The notes: generated by a model not told the origin, from the letters alone. 40,394 bases of DNA from Chitinophagaceae bacterium (GCA_017882265.1 JADGPW010000260.1:1-40394), one strand, 5' to 3'. Counted from the stretch's first letter, positions 8,648-16,845 are shown. Program-made: numbers and translations.

Positions 8648-9166
8648 ATGAAAAAAACAATTATCATGACCGCATTGCTGTTAAGCGGTTTTGCATTTCA
8701 GAAAGTCTCGGCGCAAATTCACGTTGATCTAAGACTCAATATAGCTTCTCAACCGGTATGGGGCCCTGTTGGATATGATCACGTGGAATATTATTATATG
8801 CCTGATATCAACGCATTCTATTATGTTCCCAATCGTCAATATGTCTACCAGGAACGCGGACGCTGGATCTTTTCCGCTTCTTTACCTCCCCGTTATCACG
8901 ATTATGATGTGTACAGCGGGTACAAAGTGGTAGTGAATGAACCTACTCCTTATTGCCATGTGAAAACGTACCGGTCAAAATATGGTGGTTTCAAAGGCCA
9001 TCACGACCAGGAGATCATCCGCAATAGCCAGGATTCAAAATACTTTCAGATCAAGGAGCATCCCCAGCACGATAAATGGCAAAGGGATAATGGCAGGAAC
9101 AATAACGGAGACCATAACAAAGACCATAACAAGGATAATAAACATAATCGCGACAGAAGAAATTAA
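8648..9166 (+). CDS. Secreted protein with Asn/Asp/His-rich tail
   Basis: A 172-residue exported protein of no family I can name with certainty. A signal peptide (MKKTIIMTALLLSGFAFQKV) ends at about SAQ. The middle (about 35-115) is very rich in aromatic residues (EYYYMPDINAFYYVPNRQYV) with a conserved-looking RGRWIFSASLPPRYHDYD segment. Such domains are common in uncharacterised Bacteroidota exported proteins. The C-terminal 35 residues are low-complexity Asn/Asp/His/Lys (NGDHNKDHNKDNKHNRDRRN), which might bind metal or polyanions (inference). An in-frame GTG lies at 8642, but ATG at 8648 gives the better signal peptide. A GTGTGAA-type motif lies about 118 bp upstream, as for the cupin and kinase genes that follow, suggesting co-regulation. 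Confidence 0.8.
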   Translation: MKKTIIMTALLLSGFAFQKVSAQIHVDLRLNIASQPVWGPVGYDHVEYYYMPDINAFYYVPNRQYVYQERGRWIFSASLPPRYHDYDVYSGYKVVVNEPTPYCHVKTYRSKYGGFKGHHDQEIIRNSQDSKYFQIKEHPQHDKWQRDNGRNNNGDHNKDHNKDNKHNRDRRN

Positions 9167-9326
9167 AATCACATCGTCAGTAATTAATTCTTTGATTGGC
9201 TATTACGGGAGATGAGGAATTGGTTACTGACGAATTCATAAAAGGAATAGGGATGAATTTGTCTCCCGGACCGCTGAAAACCGGTCTGTTCGCTTCCTCT
9301 ATATCCCATCTTTTTATAACGAAAAA

Positions 9327-9349
9327 GTGTGAATAATATAACTTTTTCG
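9327..9349 (+). promoter_or_regulatory. GTGTGAA motif, site 2 of 3, within a small palindrome
   Basis: GTGTGAATAATATAACTTTT followed by TCG, about 92 bp before the cupin start. It overlaps an inverted repeat CGAAAAAGT (9320-9328) and ACTTTTTCG (9341-9349), which could be an operator half-site pair or a hairpin. Confidence 0.5.
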
Positions 9350-9424
9350 CAAATATGTATAACACGAATGGATGCAAAGAATTGCACCTTTGTAACAGTA
9401 ATAGGACTTTAAACATTCAATATT

Positions 9425-9817
9425 TTGGCTACCAAAGAAATAATAGGTAAAAGCTTTAAACCGGTAAGCAAAGGAAAACCGGACAGTATCGAACTGGAAA
9501 AATCCAAGTCTCATATCATTGTGGAGATCATTGAGTATGTCCCCAATTCAGTAGTGAGTAAAACTATTATCAAAAAATCGACCGGAAATATAAGCGTTAT
9601 GTCATTTGACACAGGGGAAGGCTTGATTGAGAAGACTTCCCCCTTTGACACATTTGCACAGATCATTGAAGGAAAAGCGGAGATCGTCGTTGACAAATTG
9701 TCAAATCACCTCAAATCGGGCGAGGGAATAATTATACCAGCGCATTCGTCGAATTTTATAAAGCCAAACGGGCGGTTTAAAATGATCCTGACCATCATCA
9801 AAAGCGGGTACGAATAA
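9425..9817 (+). CDS. Cupin-domain protein
   Basis: A 130-residue single-domain cupin. The beta-barrel motif is visible at about residues 75-125: FAQIIEGKAEIVVDKLSNHL, then GEGIIIPAHSSNFIKP, corresponding to cupin motifs 1 and 2. The canonical metal-binding His pair of motif 1 is largely missing (DTFAQIIEGKAE), so a metal enzyme is unlikely and a ligand-binding or regulatory role is more plausible (inference). The only usable start is TTG at 9425, because a TAA closes the frame at 9410 and the next in-frame Met is deep in the protein. The gene lies 65 bp ahead of a sensor kinase in the same direction and could be cotranscribed. Confidence 0.8.
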   Translation: MATKEIIGKSFKPVSKGKPDSIELEKSKSHIIVEIIEYVPNSVVSKTIIKKSTGNISVMSFDTGEGLIEKTSPFDTFAQIIEGKAEIVVDKLSNHLKSGEGIIIPAHSSNFIKPNGRFKMILTIIKSGYE

Positions 9818-9882
9818 ATTCTATTATTATAAATTTTAAAGTATTTCCATCCCGGGAAAAATGATTCTTGCAAAAGGGAAAT

Positions 9883-11349
9883 ATGCCTTTTAAACTTCTT
9901 TCAAATACAAATGGCGTTTCGAAAAAGAACAGTAGCAATGGCTACCAGGGAAAGCCTGTCACAGAAACGCTTACCAACGGGTTTTTTACTGTAGATCAAT
10001 CCTGGACCGTAAAATACTGGAATAAGGCAGCGGAAAAATTATTAGGTGTCCGGGCTGCCGATATTATCGGGAAGAATCTATGGGAAAAATTTGCCGGCAT
10101 TATCCCTTTAGAGTTTTATGCGGTTTACCAAAAGGCATTTCTTCGTGATATTCCTATTCATTTTGAAGAGTATTGGGGGGAAATGGGAGCCTGGTTTGAT
10201 GTAATAACCTATTACAGCAGCGACATTTTATCTGTTTCTTTTAAAAGTAGTAATCAGCCCCATTCCGAATACCCCGAAGGCCCTTTGCAGCGGCTGAAAA
10301 CCCTGACCGAACTATACAGGTTCGTGACAGAAATTACAAATGATTGTCTTTGGGAATGGGATCTTCAGGCCGGAGAGTTGTTTTGGATAGATGGAGGTCA
10401 CAAAAGAGTTTTTGGCTACCCGATAGAGAATGCCCTTATCCCCCAGAGTTTCTGGGAGAGCCGGATCCATCCTGATGATAGAGCCCCTGTGCTGGCAAGC
10501 TTACATAAAATAATTAAAGGAACATCTGGCAGTAACTGGGAAGCAGAATACAGGTTTAAAAAGGCAAATGGGGAGTACGCTTATGTGATTGATCGCGGGC
10601 ATATCATTTATGATGGGGACAAACGGGCGGCCAGAATGATAGGCGCCACCCAGGATATTACTGAAAAGGTTTTACTGGGAAACAAATTAGTGGAGGAGAG
10701 GAGAACCCGGCAAATTGAGATCACCAATGCCGTGCTGACCGCCCAGGAGAATGAACGATCGGAGATTGGAAAAGAATTGCATGATAACCTGAACCAGATC
10801 CTGGCTGTAGCTAAGCTGTATGTACAGATGGCAAAAACCGATAATAAGGATAAGGAAATGTACCTGGAGAAGTCATGCGGCTTTATAGAGGATGTGATCG
10901 TGGAGATCAGGAGGATATCCAAAACCCTGGTGTTACCGGGAAGACATATTATCGGTTTGTTTGACAACATAAAAAACCTTTTACATGAACTGGTTAAAAT
11001 ACATCCTATAAAAATTGAATTTAAACCTGACGGCATTACTGAAGATGACCTGGATGAAAAACTGCAATTAACTTTATACAGGATCATGCAGGAACAGGTG
11101 AATAATATTTTAAAACATGCCAGCGCCAGCCAGGCTGTTATTACTTTAGACAGGAAAGGAGACCAGGTCATTTTAGTGATTTCAGACAACGGGATAGGTT
11201 GCGATCTGTCGAAAGAAAATAAAGGAGTAGGCATCATCAATATTAAAAGCAGGGCCGAATTATATCACGGAAACGTTAAGATCATTTCAAAACCCGGGAA
11301 AGGATTTAAATTAAAAGTGGCTTTGGGTTTGAATTACGGGGTAGTTTAA
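9883..11349 (+). CDS. PAS-PAS histidine kinase, HisKA_3 (NarX/LuxR-type)
   Basis: A soluble sensor kinase of 488 residues with no membrane segments. PAS domain 1 spans about 28-95 (GFFTVDQSWTVKYWNKAAEK). PAS domain 2 is a PAS_3/PAC-type fold at about 145-265 (NDCLWEWDLQAGELFWIDGG to MIGATQDITEK). The dimerisation/phosphoacceptor helix has the HisKA_3 form RSEIGKELHDNLNQILA with His near residue 299. The ATPase domain shows an N-box-like EQVNNILKHASAS, G1 ISDNGIGCD and GVGIINIKSRAELYHG. Kinases of this type usually phosphorylate NarL/LuxR-type regulators, but none is encoded nearby. I chose ATG at 9883, preceded by AAAAGGGAA, over an upstream TTG at 9868. Confidence 0.9.
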   Translation: MPFKLLSNTNGVSKKNSSNGYQGKPVTETLTNGFFTVDQSWTVKYWNKAAEKLLGVRAADIIGKNLWEKFAGIIPLEFYAVYQKAFLRDIPIHFEEYWGEMGAWFDVITYYSSDILSVSFKSSNQPHSEYPEGPLQRLKTLTELYRFVTEITNDCLWEWDLQAGELFWIDGGHKRVFGYPIENALIPQSFWESRIHPDDRAPVLASLHKIIKGTSGSNWEAEYRFKKANGEYAYVIDRGHIIYDGDKRAARMIGATQDITEKVLLGNKLVEERRTRQIEITNAVLTAQENERSEIGKELHDNLNQILAVAKLYVQMAKTDNKDKEMYLEKSCGFIEDVIVEIRRISKTLVLPGRHIIGLFDNIKNLLHELVKIHPIKIEFKPDGITEDDLDEKLQLTLYRIMQEQVNNILKHASASQAVITLDRKGDQVILVISDNGIGCDLSKENKGVGIINIKSRAELYHGNVKIISKPGKGFKLKVALGLNYGVV

Positions 11350-11701
11350 TTGGATGATAGATCAGAGGTTGAATTGATGATTGAACATAGCTTTCTTTTT
11401 GCATCCTGCCGTCCGGGGCGGGATCCTACCCATCTATTTCTCAGGTAAAATGATACCCAATCTTCGGCGCTTATTGAACGACTTTTACATTTCAATGACA
11501 AGAATTCCGTTTACTCCTAATTAATGTATGATATAACTAAAAGGCGGATTCGCCGGAAGACCCTTAAACAATCTATTAACCCGGAATGTGTGAATTGTGT
11601 AACATTTTCACGTATAGGTGTAACAATTATACTGATAAAAAATGGCAACTTTAGGAAGGATTCTTTTGTAAAGGAACCCGGATTAGATTATAATTACAAA
11701 T
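11350..11701. other. Intergenic region between the two kinases
   Basis: It holds a GC-rich hairpin (GCATCCTGCC, GTCC, GGGGCGGGATCC; about 11400-11426), possibly the terminator of the preceding kinase, and the third GTGTGAA motif. No convincing gene is present. Confidence 0.5.
11588..11610 (+). promoter_or_regulatory. GTGTGAA motif, site 3 of 3
   Basis: GTGTGAATTGTGTAACATTT followed by TCA, about 108 bp before the kinase ATG at 11702. It aligns without gaps with sites at 8524 and 9327. Confidence 0.5.
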
Positions 11702-12451
11702 ATGCCCACCTCCGCCAAAATACGCCCTGTTGCAAAACCAAATACTGATCTTCCAATCGCGCATGTTTCCCGGATTATTCCTCAATCGCAAATAGTGCAA
11801 AATGAAAACGGTCATTTTAGTTCAGCATTGGCCCATGAATTCAGGAATCCATTGACCAATATCAACTTATCGATAGAAATGCTCCAATCCACGATGATCC
11901 ACGATGAACAGAAGCAATTCCTGGATATAATTATGCGCAGTTCGGTCCGGATCAATGACCTGATCAATGAATTTCTTAAATATCAAGAGCAGGATAAAAC
12001 ACAAGCCAGGGAACATTCCATTCACCAATTACTGGATGAAGTGCTTGAAATGGCCGAAGACAGGATCCAGCTAAAACATATTACGGTACGGAAAGAGTAT
12101 TCGACTCAGGACTGTAAAATTGTATTGAACAGGCCGAAAATGATCATGGCCCTGACCAATATCATTATCAATGCCATTGACGCTATGTCACCGGGTAAGG
12201 GGGAACTGAGCCTGGTGACAAAGTCAATGAATGGCAGATGTGTCATCGAGATCGCGGACAATGGAATCGGGATCAGCAAAGAGAACCTGAAGAAAATATT
12301 CAAACCGTATTTCACCAATAAACCTAAGGGGATGGGCCTGGGATTGGCCGCCACTCTGAATTTTCTTCTGGCAAATGATGCCAGTGTAAATGTACAATCC
12401 GAGGAAGGCAAGGGAACCTGTTTTACACTTTCCTTTAATAAAATTCACTGA
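11702..12451 (+). CDS. Soluble sensor-less histidine kinase (NtrB-like core)
   Basis: A 249-residue protein that is almost only a kinase core. After about 35 residues without domain features, HisKA carries SSALAHEFRNPLTNINLSIE with His near residue 45. The ATPase domain has an N-box IIINAIDAMSPGKG, G1 IADNGIGISKEN, an F-box FKPYFTNKPKGMGLGLA that also contains the G2 glycines, and a terminal strand GKGTCFTLSFN. The ATP lid is short, as in NtrB/AtoS kinases. No sensor or membrane segment exists, so it must receive its signal from a partner or act as a phosphodonor or phosphatase (inference). The ATG at 11702 is the only good start. It has its own upstream GTGTGAA-type motif. Confidence 0.9.
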   Translation: MPTSAKIRPVAKPNTDLPIAHVSRIIPQSQIVQNENGHFSSALAHEFRNPLTNINLSIEMLQSTMIHDEQKQFLDIIMRSSVRINDLINEFLKYQEQDKTQAREHSIHQLLDEVLEMAEDRIQLKHITVRKEYSTQDCKIVLNRPKMIMALTNIIINAIDAMSPGKGELSLVTKSMNGRCVIEIADNGIGISKENLKKIFKPYFTNKPKGMGLGLAATLNFLLANDASVNVQSEEGKGTCFTLSFNKIH

Positions 12452-12612
12452 TCCCCGGTATAATAAGGATTACCCATTTTCGGTGATGCAATACTTTTAA
12501 TCAGTAAAAAAACATAAGGGGTTTATCTTAGAATCCCGTTTTCATAGGCGAAATGGATCTTATTCTATTTTCAAAAATCCTACGTATGCTGTTTCAAAAA
12601 ATGCAGGAAACT

Positions 12613-12689
12613 GTCTCAAACCCGATAGTTATAGGGTACTGACTTTATTTGAACCTATCTTTCGGTGCCTCGGGACTATCGGGTGAGAC
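12613..12689. repeat. Inverted repeat GTCTCA...CCCGATAGT
   Basis: GTCTCAAACCCGATAGT (12613-12629) pairs with ACTATCGGGTGAGAC (12675-12689) around a 45-nt centre. It lies in a 364-bp gap (12452-12815) between kinase and AraC regulator in which I see nothing else. The outer word CTGTCTCAAA is the reverse complement of TTTGAGACAG found at 15.2 and 15.8 kb. Confidence 0.6.
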
Positions 12690-12815
12690 CTTAACCCCAA
12701 TCGGCGGAATCTGGTTATTATATAAATTTGGATTACATTTACATCTTGGATGAGCATCCATCTCTCCTGCTCATATAGGTCCTGCTGATGTAGCGACTAA
12801 TAATAAAAAACTCCA

Positions 12816-13376
12816 TTGAAGCTCTATATTAAAAATATGGTTTGCATCCGGTGCAAAATGGTTGTAAAGGATGAATTGACAAAACTTGGATTACGTTGTA
12901 CGGTGGTGGAACTGGGTGAAGCAGATATCATGGAGAATATCACCCCCCAGCAACGTGACCAGTTCAAGCTGGCCTTGCTCAAATCCGGGCTTGAGTTAAT
13001 GGATGACAAAAAAGCCGTGTTGATCCAGAAAATAAAAAATGTGATCATTGAACTGGTGCATTATTCAGAGGAACCCTTATCCATTAACTTATCTGAATAC
13101 CTGAGCCAGAAATTAAATCATGATTATACCTACCTGGCCAATCTTTTTTCTGAAGTCGCGGGCCTTACGATCGAGAAATTTTTTATTTCCCACAAAATTG
13201 AACGCGTCAAAGAATTACTCGTATACGATGAGCTCTCCCTGACCGAGATCGCCTACAATATGCATTATAGCAGTGTAGCGCATCTTTCCACCCAGTTCAA
13301 AAAAGTGACCGGCCTGACGCCTTCCCACTTTAAACACCTCAAGAATAAAAGACGATCGATGCTGGAAGATCTATGA
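12816..13376 (+). CDS. AraC-family regulator with N-terminal HMA-like domain
   Basis: A 186-residue protein fusing a ferredoxin-like domain to an AraC DNA-binding domain. Residues 1-70 start KLYIKNMVCIRCKMVV, an HMA-type strand-loop with Cys at about 10 and 13 (CxxC) and the following helix. Residues about 85-180 form two helix-turn-helix units (YLSQKLNHDYTYLANLFSEV and LSLTEIAYNMHYSSVAHLST, then QFKKVTGLTPSHFK). This pairing is common in Bacteroidota and is often encoded near copper or heavy-metal efflux genes. None is seen here, so metal sensing is inference. The start is taken as TTG at 12816, because an ATG at 12837 would delete the first strand of the HMA fold. Confidence 0.85.
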   Translation: MKLYIKNMVCIRCKMVVKDELTKLGLRCTVVELGEADIMENITPQQRDQFKLALLKSGLELMDDKKAVLIQKIKNVIIELVHYSEEPLSINLSEYLSQKLNHDYTYLANLFSEVAGLTIEKFFISHKIERVKELLVYDELSLTEIAYNMHYSSVAHLSTQFKKVTGLTPSHFKHLKNKRRSMLEDL

Positions 13377-13389
13377 ATGTGTTGGTTCA

Positions 13390-14982
13390 TTAAAGAATTG
13401 TTTTTTCCAATTTATCCCTGTATGCATATCCCTTCACTGATTGAAGGATACTTTCCGCTGCTACCCGGCCTGTTTCGGCGCCTCCATTCATAAAACCCTG
13501 GAATTTTTTACTGCAATGCTCTCCGGCAAAGAAAATATTGCCTACCGGTTTCATCATTTCATCGGTATCAAAAAAGGACCATTCCCCGGTTTTGTAACAG
13601 GCATAACTTCCCTTTGTATGGGGATATTCTGCCCAGTTAAAAACGGCGTGCTTGTTATTGTAATTCGATTTGGCGTTTGGAAATACCTTTTCCAGCAGGT
13701 TCAGGTATTTTTCCCGGGTCAATAGGGTGTCTTTTAATTCTTTCCCTTGCTTCCCGCCCAGGAAAACGGTAAAACCCCCGCTTCCCTTATTATCATGTTG
13801 GAGCTGGCTATTGTCCCATCCGTTCTGGATCTCTTCATTGATCAGGTAACCGGAACTTGCTTTTGATCGCCATACCCGTTCATGAAATCCAAGTACCAAT
13901 TTACTGTTGGTGCCATATGATAATTCCTTTATCATTTTCCATTTTTTGTGTGGGAAATGAATGCCCTCTCCGAATTTTACCTGGCGGAGTATTGAAAAAG
14001 GAATCGCCAGTAATATATAATCCGCCAGGCTGTTCTTCCCGTTTTCAAATTGAAGGTTGATCCCTGAGCCCTGCTTCCGTATCGAGGTCAATTTGCAGGA
14101 AAGTCTGATATGGGCGGTTAATTTTGCAGTCAGGGCGTTGGTCAGGGATTGATTGCCACCCCTGATCTTATAGCGCTCATCGCTATCGCCAAATACTTCA
14201 AAGTCCTTCCCGGTATCCAGTCCGATTATATCAATAAAGTTTACACAACTCAATTCTTCCGCATCCACCCCGAATTCAGCAGTGAAGGCCCAATAGATCA
14301 GGTCATAAAACCATCCTGACACCTTCAACTGTTCGAGGTATGTTTTTAAGGAGAGTTGATCAAGCTTAATAGCTTCTGTCTCATTTTCGATCCGGGCTTT
14401 ATCATGTTGCAGGGCAGGAATTATTTTTTTAAATGCGGTCAGTATCTCTTCTTCGCTACGGATCTTATCACCGAAAAAGAAAGTATGCCCGGACAAATGA
14501 TTATCGTCGGCATCCTTTTTCGTATCGTATATTTCAAGACCGAATTCGTTGATCAGCCCCAGCATATCGGTATGCGTGGAGTCGATAAATTCTCCCCCCA
14601 GTTCCGTAGTAAGATCTTCACCCAACAGGTGCATGGCCGTAAAAATCCGCCCGCCCGTTCTTTTGCTGGCTTCGAATAAGGTAACTTCTACTTGTTTTTC
14701 TTTCGATAATATATTACAGGCGTTCAAGCCCGCAATACCTCCTCCTATGATCGCCACCTTTATTTTTTTACTGGAAAAGGCGCTTGTGCCAGGGATGGCC
14801 GATAATAAACCAGGAACAAGTAATGAAGCCCCGGCCATCGCGGTATTGCCGATAAATTCCTTCCGGGAAATCTTATTGCTTTCAAAAAGAGAAGCACCGG
14901 GTGTTGTTTCTGTGGATTTAAGAAAAGCCTTCTTATAAAGTTTTTGGAGTTTGTAAACAAGGTTAGTTTTGGCGATTTTCAT
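13390..14982 (-). CDS. Flavin monoamine oxidase family protein, exported
   Basis: A 530-residue FAD enzyme. The N-terminal 50 residues precede SRKEFIGNTAMAGASLLV, a Tat-like segment that has Ser-Arg-Lys instead of twin Arg, so export is plausible but unproven. The dinucleotide fold reads VAIIGGGIAGLNACNIL at about 75-91, with the acidic strand end EVTLFEASKRTGGRIF. The C-terminus has the FAD-binding signature GNIFFAGEHCSKKFQGFMNG. Such enzymes oxidise primary or secondary amines or L-amino acids; the substrate cannot be read. The gene ends only 13 bp from the convergent AraC regulator gene. Upstream lie the degenerate tRNA repeats, with no clear promoter. Confidence 0.88.
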   Translation of the reverse strand: MKIAKTNLVYKLQKLYKKAFLKSTETTPGASLFESNKISRKEFIGNTAMAGASLLVPGLLSAIPGTSAFSSKKIKVAIIGGGIAGLNACNILSKEKQVEVTLFEASKRTGGRIFTAMHLLGEDLTTELGGEFIDSTHTDMLGLINEFGLEIYDTKKDADDNHLSGHTFFFGDKIRSEEEILTAFKKIIPALQHDKARIENETEAIKLDQLSLKTYLEQLKVSGWFYDLIYWAFTAEFGVDAEELSCVNFIDIIGLDTGKDFEVFGDSDERYKIRGGNQSLTNALTAKLTAHIRLSCKLTSIRKQGSGINLQFENGKNSLADYILLAIPFSILRQVKFGEGIHFPHKKWKMIKELSYGTNSKLVLGFHERVWRSKASSGYLINEEIQNGWDNSQLQHDNKGSGGFTVFLGGKQGKELKDTLLTREKYLNLLEKVFPNAKSNYNNKHAVFNWAEYPHTKGSYACYKTGEWSFFDTDEMMKPVGNIFFAGEHCSKKFQGFMNGGAETGRVAAESILQSVKGYAYRDKLEKTIL

Positions 14983-15133
14983 GATAAGCTTTTATGAGGG
15001 CTATTGATCAAAAGTAAAAAGGATTGATAAACTTTCACTTGCCGAGGAATTAAATAATATTGGGCCTTCTATATTTGCGGTGGATGGAGATCATATACCA
15101 TGAAAAAAGTGATCCTTTTCAGCCCAGCTTTGT

Positions 15134-15329
15134 CGGGAAGACCCCGATACAAATGGGGGCGACCCCTTTGGTCCTAAACCATCCCGGGTGAAAAAACAAA
15201 AGAAGCCTTCCTTTTGAGACAGCCTATTTGTCGTAAAGACCCCCAATACAAATCGGGGCGACCCCTTTGGCCCTAAACCATTCCGGGTGAAAAAACAAAA
15301 GAGGCTGTCCTTTTTAGACAGCCTCTTTG
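15134..15329 (-). repeat. Two tandem decayed tRNA-Pro 3'-half copies with terminator-like tails
   Basis: Two units of about 97 bp (15134-15228 and 15230-15327) repeat the anticodon-to-3'-end portion of the adjacent tRNA-Pro plus its terminator. On the minus strand both keep a TGG-TTTAGGR-CCA anticodon arm, GGGGTCGC, a four-to-five-bp T-stem and a 3' end resembling CTTTACGAC or CTTCCCGAC. They lack the D-arm and 5' acceptor strand, and the T-loop no longer reads TTCGAAT. They resemble each other more than they resemble the intact tRNA. Confidence 0.65.
15289..15329 (-). terminator. Terminator of tRNA-Pro
   Basis: On the minus strand GAGGCTGTC and GACAGCCTC pair around a 7-nt loop and are followed by TTTTGTTTTTT. 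It begins within a few bases of the tRNA 3' end. Confidence 0.8.
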
Positions 15330-15403
15330 TCGGGAAGACAGGATTCGAACCTGCGACCCCCTGGTCCCAAACCAGGTGCGCTACCGGCCTGCGCTACTTC
15401 CCG
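15330..15403 (-). tRNA. tRNA-Pro(TGG)
   Basis: A 74-nt cloverleaf on the minus strand: acceptor CGGGAAG/CTTCCCG, D-arm AGCGCAGGCCGGTAGCGCA, anticodon arm CCTGG-TTTGGGA-CCAGG with anticodon TGG (reads proline CCN), and T-arm CAGGTTCGAATCCTG. The discriminator base is A; CCA is not encoded. Two degenerate partial copies follow it downstream. Confidence 0.96.
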
Positions 15404-15434
15404 TTTTCATTTGGGAGTGCAAATATAAAGGCTT

Positions 15435-15572
15435 TGACCTAATTAAATGGTTATTTAACTTCCGTTGCAGAACTGAACAAAGCCATAGAGGAACCCGTGG
15501 ATATTATTTTAACTATGGCTGCCGGGGCAAAAGTCTGTCCAATTTTAGCAAATCCAATGCTTTACCAGATGA
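15435..15572 (+). pseudogene. Fragment of a duplicated NAD-dependent epimerase
   Basis: About 140 bp matches positions 16056-16190 of the intact epimerase gene downstream at roughly 80 percent identity. Translated, it reads AELNKAIEEPVDIILTMAA, then VCPILANPMLYQM, against AELNEAIEEPVDIIVHMAA and VRPSLANSMAYQQV in the intact copy. No start, nucleotide-binding loop or catalytic Tyr-Lys remain. A later stretch near 15650-15690 (reading FISWVNWFVG then stop) could be the decayed C-terminus, but this is uncertain. The rest of 15573-15873 holds a small GC hairpin (about 15588-15605) and a TTTTGAGACAGCCTC word at 15813. Confidence 0.75.
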
Positions 15573-15873
15573 ATGTTTGTCTGGCGTAGCCTCCCGTAAT
15601 CGGGGTACAAAATGAAAGGCATTTTTTAGTCAATATTAAATCTCCCACAGCCTTTATATCCTGGGTAAACTGGTTCGTTGGTTGACCGGTTGTCCCGACT
15701 GAAAGGTGTTTATCTCAAAGCAGATTATTTGCCAGACGGTAAGGCTGTAAGAAATCATTAATTGAATACCAACTCTTCCTGCCTTCACGCCTTTCCCGGA
15801 AATTAATCAGCTTTTGAGACAGCCTCTTTTTGTATTCAGGATGTTCTATTTTGTGGGATATTTCATTTAATGC

Positions 15874-16845
15874 ATGCACATTATCATTACCGGCGGCGCC
15901 GGATTCATTGGAAGTCATTTGATACAAGCCTTATTCAGGGATGACCCTGAAATGCAGATTACATGTATCGATAATTTCGACCCATTTTATCCTGCCGATC
16001 TGAAGCAATTGAATATCAGGGATTTTAAAAATAATCCTCATTTTCATTTTCTCTATAATGACCTGGCGTTTATTTCGGTGGCGGAACTGAACGAAGCAAT
16101 TGAGGAACCCGTCGATATTATTGTCCATATGGCTGCCAAGTCAGGAGTCCGTCCAAGTTTAGCAAATTCAATGGCTTACCAGCAGGTCAATATCATCGGT
16201 TTGCAAACCATGCTTGATTTTGCCAGGGACAGGAATATCAAACAATTTGTATTTGGATCCAGCAGCAGTGTGTATGGTCTTAATGATCATTTTCCCTGGA
16301 AGGAAGATGAGCAATTATTGCCCATCAGTCCTTATGCGATGACCAAAATGGCGGGCGAGATGCTGGGTCATGTCTACAGCAAACAATTTGGTATCCGCTT
16401 TATAGCGCTTCGCTACTTCACTATCTATGGCCCCGGGCAACGACCCGACCTGGCAATCCATAAATTCATTAAATCTATCCTGCTGGACGAACCCATCACC
16501 TTGTATGGAGATGGAAGCAGTAGCCGCGATTATACATTTATAGACGATATCGTACAAGCCACCCTCAAAGCGATCCACTATAATCAGTCGGGTTTTGAGA
16601 TCTTCAATATCGGCAATAATTATAGTATCTCATTAAAAGACCTGGTCGCTGCTATCGAAGACGTGCTGGGTAAAAAAGCTATGACCGAACAATTCCTGGA
16701 TCAGCCCGGTGATCTGCATAAAACATTTGCCGATATCAGCAAAGCAAAGAAATTGCTTGGGTACGAACCCCATACACAATTAAAAGATGGATTAGATAAA
16801 TTCTATGCATGGTTCGTGGCAAATAAAGAAATATTGATATCGTAA
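15874..16845 (+). CDS. NAD-dependent epimerase/dehydratase (UDP-glucuronate 4-epimerase-like)
   Basis: A 323-residue extended short-chain dehydrogenase. The NAD site TGGAGFIGSHL is at residues 6-16. DNFDPFYP at about 33-40 matches the signature of UDP-glucuronate/UDP-glucose 4-epimerases. The catalytic set is SSSSVYG at about 127-133 and Tyr154/Lys158 in YAMTKMAGE, with GPGQRPDLAI and RDYTFIDDIV further on. It would interconvert nucleotide sugars for surface polysaccharide. It meets the convergent glycosyltransferase tail to tail with no bases between the two stop codons. A decayed partial copy lies 300 bp upstream. The exact sugar specificity is inferred only. Confidence 0.9.
   Translation: MHIIITGGAGFIGSHLIQALFRDDPEMQITCIDNFDPFYPADLKQLNIRDFKNNPHFHFLYNDLAFISVAELNEAIEEPVDIIVHMAAKSGVRPSLANSMAYQQVNIIGLQTMLDFARDRNIKQFVFGSSSSVYGLNDHFPWKEDEQLLPISPYAMTKMAGEMLGHVYSKQFGIRFIALRYFTIYGPGQRPDLAIHKFIKSILLDEPITLYGDGSSSRDYTFIDDIVQATLKAIHYNQSGFEIFNIGNNYSISLKDLVAAIEDVLGKKAMTEQFLDQPGDLHKTFADISKAKKLLGYEPHTQLKDGLDKFYAWFVANKEILIS

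Noticed and set aside
11524-11748. Small ORF of 74 codons overlapping the kinase start
   Set aside because: The composition is unlike a protein, the frame runs into the kinase gene in another phase, and it covers the upstream regulatory motif.
15134-15329. Functional tRNAs with anticodon TAG
   Set aside because: Both copies lack the 5' acceptor strand, the D-arm and a proper T-loop, so they cannot fold as tRNAs.
15715-15927. Minus-strand ORF of 70 codons before the epimerase
   Set aside because: It overlaps the epimerase start and a repeat word, and shows no recognisable domain.
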